A stretch of 10,180 nucleotides of DNA from Tannerella sp. (GTDB lineage: Bacteria > Bacteroidota > Bacteroidia > Bacteroidales > Tannerellaceae). Position numbers and translations under genes: made by a program. The stretch covers positions 1-10,180 of the forward strand of contig JAITBC010000448.1 of NCBI GenBank assembly GCA_031283785.1, read 5' to 3'. Every line of letters starts with the position of its first letter. Position 1 is the stretch's first letter. Below are positions 1 through 6,694 of the stretch, piece by piece. Below the pieces are notes generated by a model. That model ran no database searches, had not been told where the DNA came from, and saw only the letters and a program-made list of their open reading frames with translations.

Positions 1-1195
1 GACAACCGTTCTGGCTGCAAAACACTACGGGAAACGGATCGTCGCGGCGGAAGCCTTCACAGGGCGTCCCGAAAATAGCCATTATACCGAAGATCCGGCT
101 TTCTTGAAACATTCGGCTGACGGCAGTTTCGCGTCCGGCGTCAACCGTATGTTTCTGCATCACTGGGTGCACCAGCCATTCGATGACAGATACCAGCCCG
201 GCATGGGCATGGGCTGGTGGGGTACGCATTTTGGCCGGCACCAGACCTGGTTCAAGCCCGGCAAAGCGTTCTTCACCTACCTTGCGCGTTGCCAGATGCT
301 GCTTCAGCAAGGGACTTACGTTGAGTCGAAAAAAGACATGGTACAACGTCGCACGCCCGAGGCGGAACTGTTCTTCGTGACCAATCCGGGCGTCGAAGTG
401 AAAAAAACGTATTCTTTCCCAGTCAAAGGACGTGTTCCGGAACTTTGGGATGCATATAACGGTGCGATTCTCCAGACAACACACTGGCGCGAACAGTCCG
501 ATTCGACATACATCGACCTGAACCTGTCGCCCGACGAATCCGTATTTGTGATTTTCCCCCACCGTACAGGCAATTATTTCCTGCTGCCCGAAATAGAAAT
601 TTTGAATGAGATATCCATTCCCGTGACCGGCGCATGGCAAGTATATTTTGAACCCAAATTGGATAAATCGTTCAGACGGATTTTTCCCGTATTGGCCGAT
701 TTGAGCAAACAAAAGGACGACGCCCTGAAATATTTTTCCGGAACGGCGAAGTATGAAAAAAGCGTTCGCATAACGTCCGTCGACCTGGACGAAAGAAAAC
801 GGATTGCACTTGATTTGGGCGAGTTGCACGACATCGCCGAATTGGAAATCAACGGACAGCACGCCGGTGTACTGTGGTCGCCGCCCTATAAAACGGACAT
901 TACGCCTTACCTGAAAAAGGGCGACAACAAAATCACCGTTTACGTGACGACCAACTGGGCAAACCGTCTGATCGGCGACGAACAGTATCCGCCCGACTTC
1001 GAGTGGGGAACCGACCGCGGCGAACAAATGGGACGCGCAATGAAAGCCTATCCCGATTGGTTCATCGCCAACCGGCCTCGACCCTCGCAGGGCAGGAAGA
1101 CGTTCAACATCTGGTATTATTTCCGGAAAGATTCGCCCCTGCAACCGGCGGGACTGATCGGGCCGGTACGGATCGTTCGGCAGACAGTAAAGTAG
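1..1195 (+). CDS. GH106-type alpha-L-rhamnosidase, C-terminal part (5' end outside window)
   Basis: The frame is open from base 2 to the TAG at 1193-1195, giving 397 residues with no start needed; the N-terminus lies upstream of the window. The fragment has hallmarks I associate with Glyco_hydro_106 enzymes, which release L-rhamnose from plant polysaccharides such as rhamnogalacturonan: an early GKRIVAAEAFTG stretch, the aromatic PGMGMGWWGTHFGRHQTWF segment, YLARCQMLLQQG, then PELWDAYNG, a jelly-roll-like C-terminal module with LDLGELHDIAELEING, and the near-terminal TNWANRLIGDEQ motif. The enzyme is presumably exported, but the signal peptide is off-window. It is odd in one way: after LLQQGTYVES the chain passes almost directly to RRTPEAELFFVTN, whereas relatives I remember carry roughly 150-200 residues between these blocks. 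Base composition is visibly richer in G+C than polA. The family call is from memory of motifs; the substrate is inferred. Confidence 0.82.
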   Translation, partial: TTVLAAKHYGKRIVAAEAFTGRPENSHYTEDPAFLKHSADGSFASGVNRMFLHHWVHQPFDDRYQPGMGMGWWGTHFGRHQTWFKPGKAFFTYLARCQMLLQQGTYVESKKDMVQRRTPEAELFFVTNPGVEVKKTYSFPVKGRVPELWDAYNGAILQTTHWREQSDSTYIDLNLSPDESVFVIFPHRTGNYFLLPEIEILNEISIPVTGAWQVYFEPKLDKSFRRIFPVLADLSKQKDDALKYFSGTAKYEKSVRITSVDLDERKRIALDLGELHDIAELEINGQHAGVLWSPPYKTDITPYLKKGDNKITVYVTTNWANRLIGDEQYPPDFEWGTDRGEQMGRAMKAYPDWFIANRPRPSQGRKTFNIWYYFRKDSPLQPAGLIGPVRIVRQTVK

Positions 1196-1218
1196 CGGAT
1201 GCCGCCTTTGTTTTTTTT
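1195..1218 (+). terminator. Possible intrinsic terminator after the rhamnosidase gene
   Basis: A compact GCGG-ATG-CCGC hairpin starts on the last base of the stop codon (stem 1195-1198 with 1202-1205) and is followed by CTTTG and eight consecutive T. The stem is only four base pairs, all G-C, so strength is uncertain. The position at the end of a gene facing a convergent neighbour fits termination. Confidence 0.42.
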
Positions 1219-1378
1219 CGACAAAATGATTACCTTCGTACCGAATTATTTTTTTCGCGACTCAAAACAGGTTAAATATCCTCCCTGCCGAAAAAATTAC
1301 TTTCGGGATAAAACCGACGTTTTTTCCGCCATATTTTTATTGATTCGCTGTCTGTGAGTTGGTATTGTTAAGGACTGG
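1219..1378. other. Convergent intergenic spacer, AT-rich
   Basis: This is the stretch between the two converging genes. It holds a weak hairpin, CCGAAA (1288-1293) pairing with TTTCGG (1301-1306) around a seven-base loop, without a following T-run on either strand. No open frame of note and no clear terminator for the minus-strand gene is visible. Confidence 0.4.
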
Positions 1379-2353
1379 CTAATTAATGCGTTTTGTAAAA
1401 TAATCGGCCAGCGAAAGTAAGCAGTTACGGGCTTTTGATTCGGGGAAAGTGACGATTATTTCATTTGCTTTTTGTTTGTATTCTTTCAGTCGTTTTTCTG
1501 CGTATTCAATGCCCCGGTGTTTTTTTGCGAAAAGGATCAGCTCCGTTACATTTTCCGGAGTGAAATCTTGTCCGGTTATGATTTTCATATAATGAGCCGA
1601 TTCTTGTGCAGGAGCAGTTTTTAATGCATACAGAAGCGGTAATGTGATTTTTCCTTCGCGGATATCGTTCCCGGTAGGCTTTCCGATATTCAAATCATCG
1701 TAATAATCAAAGATGTCATCTTTGATCTGGAAACAATAGCCTAAATACTTTCCAAAGAGATGACATTTTTTTATTGTTTCTGTTGGTGCATTAACGGAAA
1801 CGGCTCCGATCTCGGAACTTACGGAGAAAAGGGACGCAGTTTTTTTATTAATCATTTTAAGATAATCATCTTCATTTACCGTATGTTTTTCCGCATTATC
1901 AATCTGCATAAGTTCTCCTTCCGAAAGTTCGCGGCAAACGTTTGCTATTAATTTTATTATGGTTATGTTGCCTGTTTCTGCCGCGCGTAAAACCGTTCCC
2001 GCCAATATATAGTCTCCTGTCAATACGGCAATACGGTTATCGAAGATGGCATTAAGGGAGGCTACTCCGCGGCGTTGTTTGGTTTCATCTACCACATCGT
2101 CATGAATGAGAGTGGTCGTATGCAGCACTTCAATTATAACGGCTGCCTTTTGTGTTATTTCGGTCGGATTCCCACATGCTTTGGCTGTCAGAAGCAGCAA
2201 AAGGGGACGTATATGTTTACCGTTAGAGCACAAAACCTGTTCAATCGCAGATTGCAAAAGCGGAGCTTCGCTATAAAGTACAGTTGAAAAATCTGCCTTA
2301 AATTGTTCAAATTCAGAGGCTACAGGGTTTACTATTTGCAGTCTGTCTATCAT
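1379..2353 (-). CDS. ispB: Long-chain polyprenyl diphosphate synthase (octaprenyl/solanesyl type)
   Basis: This 324-residue trans-prenyltransferase condenses isopentenyl diphosphate onto allylic primers to build the long isoprenoid tail of menaquinone; it acts in the cytoplasm or at the inner membrane face. Visible motifs: GKHIRP at 45-50 (substrate binding), the first Asp-rich motif HDDVVDE with D85, D86 and D89, RRG at 94-96, GEL at 146-148, the second Asp-rich motif KDDIFDYY with D212, D213 and D216, and GKPTGND at 224-230. Residues four and five before the first Asp motif are small (Thr80, Thr81), which in this family goes with long chains rather than C15/C20 products. Length matches E. 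coli IspB (about 323). The ATG at 2351-2353 is the only sensible start, 15 or so bases below a good promoter. The gene stands alone, convergent with the rhamnosidase and divergent from polA. Exact chain length is not readable from sequence; Bacteroidales menaquinones would suggest C50 or so. Confidence 0.9.
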   Translation of the reverse strand: MIDRLQIVNPVASEFEQFKADFSTVLYSEAPLLQSAIEQVLCSNGKHIRPLLLLLTAKACGNPTEITQKAAVIIEVLHTTTLIHDDVVDETKQRRGVASLNAIFDNRIAVLTGDYILAGTVLRAAETGNITIIKLIANVCRELSEGELMQIDNAEKHTVNEDDYLKMINKKTASLFSVSSEIGAVSVNAPTETIKKCHLFGKYLGYCFQIKDDIFDYYDDLNIGKPTGNDIREGKITLPLLYALKTAPAQESAHYMKIITGQDFTPENVTELILFAKKHRGIEYAEKRLKEYKQKANEIIVTFPESKARNCLLSLADYFTKRIN

Positions 2354-2374
2354 CTTAATTTTTTATATCGTGTG

Positions 2375-2405
2375 CAAATATAGACCCTATGTTTGTAATC
2401 TGAAA
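2375..2405 (-). promoter_or_regulatory. Bacteroides-type promoter for the polyprenyl synthase gene
   Basis: Read on the minus strand, TATATTTG (2382 down to 2375) matches the Bacteroidota -7 box TAnnTTTG exactly. Nineteen bases upstream is TTTC (2405 down to 2402), a three-of-four match to the -33 box TTTG. Transcription would start near 2368, giving a leader of about 15 bases. Confidence 0.6.
2388..2395 (+). promoter_or_regulatory. Candidate -7 box facing polA
   Basis: TATGTTTG fits TAnnTTTG on the plus strand and lies five bases from the opposing -7 box of the polyprenyl synthase promoter. The -33 position has no good TTTG at 19-21 bases (only a T-run at about 23), so support is weaker. 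If used, it gives polA a leader of roughly 200 bases. A second, poorer candidate is TAGTTTCG at 2570-2577, with TTTT 21 bases upstream. Confidence 0.35.
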
Positions 2406-2610
2406 AAAAAGAGGGAAAAAAAGCATGAACAAGGAATCCCCGTCAAATTTGAAACGCCGGGACAAACGGCTATATAAGCGGCGAAAACAGGATTCTATGG
2501 GATATTTGATGAAAGATAATGTGTATTGCCATTATTTTTTATATTTTTACGCGTTGAAATGGTATGTCTTAGTTTCGTATCATATGCTTAATAAAAAAAT
2601 AAACTGCTTT

Positions 2611-5421
2611 ATGAAACTGTTATTGATTGATGCTTACGCACTTATTTATCGTTCTTATTATGCTTTTATCAGGAATCCCCGTGTTAATTCCAAGGGAGTA
2701 AATACTTCCGCCGTTTTCGGTTTTGTGAATACGCTCGAAGATGTTATGCGGCGGGTTAACCCCAGTCATGTTGCCGTAGGATTTGATCCTCCGGGGCCGA
2801 CATTTCGTCACGAAGTTTTTGAGGAATATAAAGCTCAGCGCGAAGAGACACCGGAAGTTATACGGGAATCCGTTCCGGTAATACGAAATATTATTGAAGC
2901 ATATAATATCCCGATATTGGAGGTTCCGCGTTATGAAGCGGATGACGTTCTTGGTACGATATCAAAACAAGCTGAAAAAGAGGGGTTTGAGGTGTATATG
3001 ATGACCCCCGATAAAGATTACGGACAATTGGTCTCCGAGCATATTTTCCAGTATCGGCCGAAGTTTGGAGGTGATTATGAAACATTGGGTATCCCGGAAG
3101 TTCTTGAAAAGTACGGATTGGCATCTGTCGGTCAGATGATTGATTTATTGGGGTTGATGGGTGATGTTTCCGATAACATACCGGGATGTCCGGGGATAGG
3201 AGAGAAAAGGGCGCAAAAACTGCTTGCCGAATTTGGTTCTGTTGAAAACTTGCTTGCCAATACGGGGCAGCTCAAAGGCAGCCTCAAGGATAAAATAGAG
3301 AGTAATGCAGACAGTATACGCTTTTCAAAATTTTTGGCAACGATTGTAACGGATATTTCCATAAAATTTGATGCGGCATTGTGCGTCCGTGAGAAACCGG
3401 ACGAAAACCGTCTGGTTGAGATTTATCGGGAGTTAGAGTTTAATTCTTTTCTGACGAGAATGGACATGAATGGCCGGCGTCAGCCGGAGAGGAGAAAATT
3501 AGCCGAACAAAAGCAAAGCGTACAACTTTCTCTTTTCGATGAAAACGTCTTCGAAAATGAAACTTTTCCTGAGAACGAAACGGTTTTTTCGGAAAATTCG
3601 ATGCTCAATGACATAACATCCGTCTCTCATGCCTATTATCTTGTTGATAATGAAAGAAAAATATCCGATTTGGCGCGTATTCTGGAAAGTCGAAATATGA
3701 TCGCTTTTGATACGGAAACGGACGGGAGAGATCCGGTTACGGCAAAACTTGTCGGGATGTCGTTTGCAATAAAAGAATTTGAGGCATGGTATGTTCCGGT
3801 TCCGAAAGCGATAGACGATGCGGTGAAAATTGTTTCACAGTTTGCTGCGGTGTTGGAAAACCGGGAGATTGAAAAAGTCGGGCAGAACATAAAATTTGAT
3901 ATACTTGTCTTACGTAAATACGGCGTGCGTTTGGATGGGCCGTTATTTGATACAATGATAGCGCACTATCTTATCAATCCGGAATTGCGCCATGGTATGG
4001 ACTATTTGTCGGAAACATATTTGAATTATAAACCGGTTTCTATCGAATCGCTGATTGGCCCAAGAGGGAAAAATCAGCTTACGATGCGTGATGTGCCGGT
4101 TGAAAAGGTTGCCGACTATGCGGCTGAAGATGCGGATGTGACATTACGTTTGAGGAATTTTTTTGAGCCGAAACTGAGGGAAAATGCGTTGGAATCGTTA
4201 TTTTATGATATAGAGATGCCCTTGGTATACGTGCTTGCCGAGATGGAATTTACCGGCGTGAAATTGGATACGGAAGCGCTTAGCCGCTATTCGGCACTCC
4301 TTACGGAGAAGCTGCAGGCTCTGGAACAGGAAATATATGAGCTTGCCGGGATGGAGTTTAATATTAATTCCGCGAAACAGGTGGGGGATGTGCTCTTTGA
4401 TAATATGAAGATCACTGATGAAAAGGTGAAAAAAACGAAGACCGGCGGATTCAGCACAAGTGAGGAAACTCTGGAGAAATTACGCCATAAACATCCGATA
4501 GTGGGGAAACTGCTCAATTACCGGGGTGTCAAAAAATTGTTAGGCACATATATTGATACTTTGCCCAAGTTGATAAATCCTGAAACGGGAAAGATACATA
4601 CGTCCTTTAATCAGACCGTGACGTCGACGGGACGATTGAGTTCGACCAATCCGAATCTACAGAATATACCGGTTCGCGATGACATGGGACGTGAAATACG
4701 TAAAGCGTTTATTGCCGATAATGATGATTGCGTATTTTTTTCGGCGGATTATTCACAGATAGAACTTCGCGTAATGGCACATATAAGCGGGGATAGAAAT
4801 ATGATAGACGCCTTCGTTCATGGTGCGGATATTCATTCGGCCACGGCTGCAAAAATTTATGGCATTCCCGATGAAGATGTGACTTTCGATATGCGTCGTA
4901 AAGCGAAAACCGCCAATTTTGGTATCATCTACGGTATTTCGGTATTCGGTTTAGCCGAGCGTCTTGCGATTACGAGGACGGAAGCAAAAGAACTTATAAC
5001 GGGCTATTTTAATACCTATCCGCGTATCCAGGAGTTTATGGACGAGAGCATCCGGTTTGCACGTGAGAAGGGATATGTCGAGACGCTGTACAACCGGCGC
5101 AGATATCTGCCGGATATATATTCCAACAATGCGATAGTAAGGGGTTATGCCGAACGTAATGCGATTAACGCTCCGATTCAGGGCAGCGCTGCCGATATCA
5201 TAAAAGTCGCTATGGTGAATATCCATAGACGTTTTGAACAGGAAAACCTTAAAAGCCGGATGATCCTTCAGGTACATGACGAATTGAATTTCGATGTATA
5301 CAGGGATGAACTCGAAAAGGTTCGTAAAATAGTACTTGAAGAAATGGAAGGGGCTATTGAGCTGCAGGTGCCCCTGGTTGCGGATTGCGGAGAAGGACGG
5401 AACTGGCTTGAAGCGCACTGA
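2611..5421 (+). CDS. polA: DNA polymerase I, full three-domain enzyme
   Basis: Family A polymerase of 936 residues that fills gaps, removes RNA primers and serves excision repair. The 5'-nuclease domain (about 1-290) keeps its acidic metal ligands: D7, D59, the EADD of 109-112, DKD at 134-136, and GDVSD with D185 and D188. The proofreading domain (about 345-530) looks active: Exo I DTE (D367, E369), Exo II N426..D430, Exo III Y503..D507. In the polymerase domain, motif A DYSQIELR has D713; motif B has R762, K766 and F770, matching E. coli R754, K758 and F762; motif C is VHDE with D890. The frame is open back to ATG 2425, but those 62 extra residues are basic and low in complexity with no family resemblance, whereas MKLLLIDAYALIYRSYY from ATG 2611 begins exactly where PolA should. 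It is monocistronic by layout, since ychF has its own promoter. Nothing is missing. Confidence 0.97.
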   Translation: MKLLLIDAYALIYRSYYAFIRNPRVNSKGVNTSAVFGFVNTLEDVMRRVNPSHVAVGFDPPGPTFRHEVFEEYKAQREETPEVIRESVPVIRNIIEAYNIPILEVPRYEADDVLGTISKQAEKEGFEVYMMTPDKDYGQLVSEHIFQYRPKFGGDYETLGIPEVLEKYGLASVGQMIDLLGLMGDVSDNIPGCPGIGEKRAQKLLAEFGSVENLLANTGQLKGSLKDKIESNADSIRFSKFLATIVTDISIKFDAALCVREKPDENRLVEIYRELEFNSFLTRMDMNGRRQPERRKLAEQKQSVQLSLFDENVFENETFPENETVFSENSMLNDITSVSHAYYLVDNERKISDLARILESRNMIAFDTETDGRDPVTAKLVGMSFAIKEFEAWYVPVPKAIDDAVKIVSQFAAVLENREIEKVGQNIKFDILVLRKYGVRLDGPLFDTMIAHYLINPELRHGMDYLSETYLNYKPVSIESLIGPRGKNQLTMRDVPVEKVADYAAEDADVTLRLRNFFEPKLRENALESLFYDIEMPLVYVLAEMEFTGVKLDTEALSRYSALLTEKLQALEQEIYELAGMEFNINSAKQVGDVLFDNMKITDEKVKKTKTGGFSTSEETLEKLRHKHPIVGKLLNYRGVKKLLGTYIDTLPKLINPETGKIHTSFNQTVTSTGRLSSTNPNLQNIPVRDDMGREIRKAFIADNDDCVFFSADYSQIELRVMAHISGDRNMIDAFVHGADIHSATAAKIYGIPDEDVTFDMRRKAKTANFGIIYGISVFGLAERLAITRTEAKELITGYFNTYPRIQEFMDESIRFAREKGYVETLYNRRRYLPDIYSNNAIVRGYAERNAINAPIQGSAADIIKVAMVNIHRRFEQENLKSRMILQVHDELNFDVYRDELEKVRKIVLEEMEGAIELQVPLVADCGEGRNWLEAH

Positions 5422-5484
5422 ATCGTCTGCGGCTGTCTCTGATATCAGAATGTTTCCTGTTTTTCATGTTCTTATTGGATTATT

Positions 5485-5515
5485 TTTGTATTAATCACGG
5501 CTTGTAGTATCTTTG
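5485..5515 (+). promoter_or_regulatory. Consensus Bacteroidota promoter for ychF
   Basis: TTTG at 5485-5488, a 19-base spacer, then TATCTTTG at 5508-5515 is a perfect match to the primary sigma factor consensus TTTG-N19-TAnnTTTG. The start of transcription should fall near 5522, about 20 bases before the ychF ATG. It is the strongest promoter signal in the window, and it separates ychF and the downstream sensor gene from polA. Confidence 0.85.
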
Positions 5516-5540
5516 TATCTTATTAAACAAAAAAAATAGT

Positions 5541-6644
5541 ATGGCATTAAAATGTGGTATTGTCGGACTTCCGAATGTCGGTAAGTCTACCTTATTTAAC
5601 TGTTTGTCGAATGCGAAAGCGCAGTCTGCAAATTTTCCGTTTTGTACGATAGACCCCAATGTGGGCGTTATTACGGTACCGGACGAGCGATTGAATAAAC
5701 TTGCAGAACTTGTTCATCCTGAGAAAATCGTTCCTGCAACAGTTGAAATTGTTGATATAGCAGGTCTTGTAAAAGGCGCCGGTAAAGGAGAAGGCCTTGG
5801 TAACAAGTTTCTTGCAAATATACGTGAAACGGATGCGATTATTCATGTATTGCGCTGTTTTGACGACCCCAATGTCGTTCATGTGGACGGCAGTGTTGAC
5901 CCTGTGCGCGACAGGGAAATCATTGATACCGAACTTCAGATAAAAGACCTTGAAACGGTGGAAAGCCGGCTCTCGAAAGTTCAAAAGCAGGCGCAGACGG
6001 GAGGCGATAAACAGGCTAAACAGGTATATGACATCCTCGTGAGGTATAAGGAAGCGTTGGAGCAAGGTAAAAACGCCCGTACCGTCACATTCGAATCGAA
6101 AGATGAGTGGAAGATCGCACGCGAGCTGTTTCTTTTGACAAATAAGCCGGTACTGTATGTCTGCAACGTTGACGAAGCAGGCGCCGTAAGAGGTAATACA
6201 TTCGTCGGTAAAGTATGGGACTCCGTAAAATCCGAGCAGACGGAGATGCTGATTGTTGCGGCTAAGATAGAAAGCGAAATTGCCGAATTGGAGACTTACG
6301 AAGAACGGGAACTGTTTCTCGCTGAGATTGGCCTTGAAGAATCGGGCGTGAACCGTTTGATTAAAGCAGCCTATAAGCTGCTTGATCTTGAGACGTTCCT
6401 GACTGCCGGACCGCAGGAGGTGCGTGCCTGGACGTATCGCAAGGGAAGCAAAGCGCCACAGTGTGCAGGCGTTATTCATACCGACTTTGAAAAGGGGTTT
6501 ATAAGGGCGGAAGTCATTAAATATGACGATTATATCCGTCACGGTTCGGAAGCTGCCGTGAAAGAGGCCGGGAAGATGAACGTAGAAGGAAAAGAATATA
6601 TCGTGCAGGACGGCGATATAATGCACTTCCGGTTCAATGTATGA
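5541..6644 (+). CDS. ychF: Redox- and ribosome-associated ATPase YchF (OLA1 family)
   Basis: Obg-superfamily P-loop protein of 367 residues, typical length for YchF. Visible are the Walker A/G1 motif GLPNVGKS (9-16), the G2-like FCTIDPNVG (34-42), G3 DIAG (72-75) followed by [13 protein letters not shown], a coiled-coil insertion around 130-185, and a C-terminal TGS domain from about 280 ending [18 protein letters not shown]. Instead of the GTPase NKxD motif, position 209-212 reads NVDE, the NxxE form that gives YchF its preference for ATP. Family members bind ribosomes and have been linked to stress responses; the precise role is unsettled. It has its own consensus promoter and probably heads a two-gene transcript, because the sensor/regulator gene begins within about 50 bases of its stop. 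A 353-residue frame on the opposite strand is a coding shadow. Confidence 0.96.
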   Translation: MALKCGIVGLPNVGKSTLFNCLSNAKAQSANFPFCTIDPNVGVITVPDERLNKLAELVHPEKIVPATVEIVDIAGLVKGAGKGEGLGNKFLANIRETDAIIHVLRCFDDPNVVHVDGSVDPVRDREIIDTELQIKDLETVESRLSKVQKQAQTGGDKQAKQVYDILVRYKEALEQGKNARTVTFESKDEWKIARELFLLTNKPVLYVCNVDEAGAVRGNTFVGKVWDSVKSEQTEMLIVAAKIESEIAELETYEERELFLAEIGLEESGVNRLIKAAYKLLDLETFLTAGPQEVRAWTYRKGSKAPQCAGVIHTDFEKGFIRAEVIKYDDYIRHGSEAAVKEAGKMNVEGKEYIVQDGDIMHFRFNV

Positions 6645-6674
6645 ACGCCGCAAGTGTGAATGTTACAAATGATG

Positions 6675-6691
6675 CCGACTTTTGTCGGAGG
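6675..6691 (+). promoter_or_regulatory. Hairpin overlapping a Shine-Dalgarno-like site before the sensor start
   Basis: CCGAC (6675-6679), loop TTTT, GTCGG (6684-6688) form a five-base-pair stem whose 3' arm runs into GGAGG (6687-6691), three bases before ATG 6695. Strong purine-rich ribosome sites are unusual in this phylum, so GGAGG here supports this start over the upstream ATG at 6641. The hairpin could partly mask it. Regulation is inferred only. Confidence 0.35.
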
Positions 6692-6694
6692 TAT

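Noticed and set aside
1196..1378. Search for a tRNA, small RNA or repeat in the convergent spacer
   Set aside because: No cloverleaf arms, no direct repeats and only one weak hairpin beyond the T-run; ordinary AT-rich spacer.
2425..2610. N-terminal extension of polA by 62 residues from ATG 2425
   Set aside because: The frame is open, but the added sequence is unlike any PolA N-terminus, is Lys/Arg- then aromatic-rich, and contains AT-rich regulatory-looking DNA; MKLLLIDAYALIYRS at 2611 is the family start.
4951..5418. A 155-residue minus-strand frame inside polA
   Set aside because: It lies opposite the most conserved polymerase motifs B and C, and has no motif of its own; it is a shadow of polA codon use.
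5438..5449. Perfect 12-base palindrome TCTGATATCAGA after polA, followed by T-rich sequence
   Set aside because: As a hairpin it offers only a four-pair stem with a four-base loop and the T-run is interrupted, so it is too weak to call a terminator; it could be an operator but nothing else supports that.
5592..6653. A 353-residue open frame on the minus strand covering all of ychF
   Set aside because: It is exactly antisense to a strongly recognised conserved gene, its translation is rich in Phe, Arg and Cys with no domain motif, and it arises from the codon bias of ychF. I treat it as a shadow.
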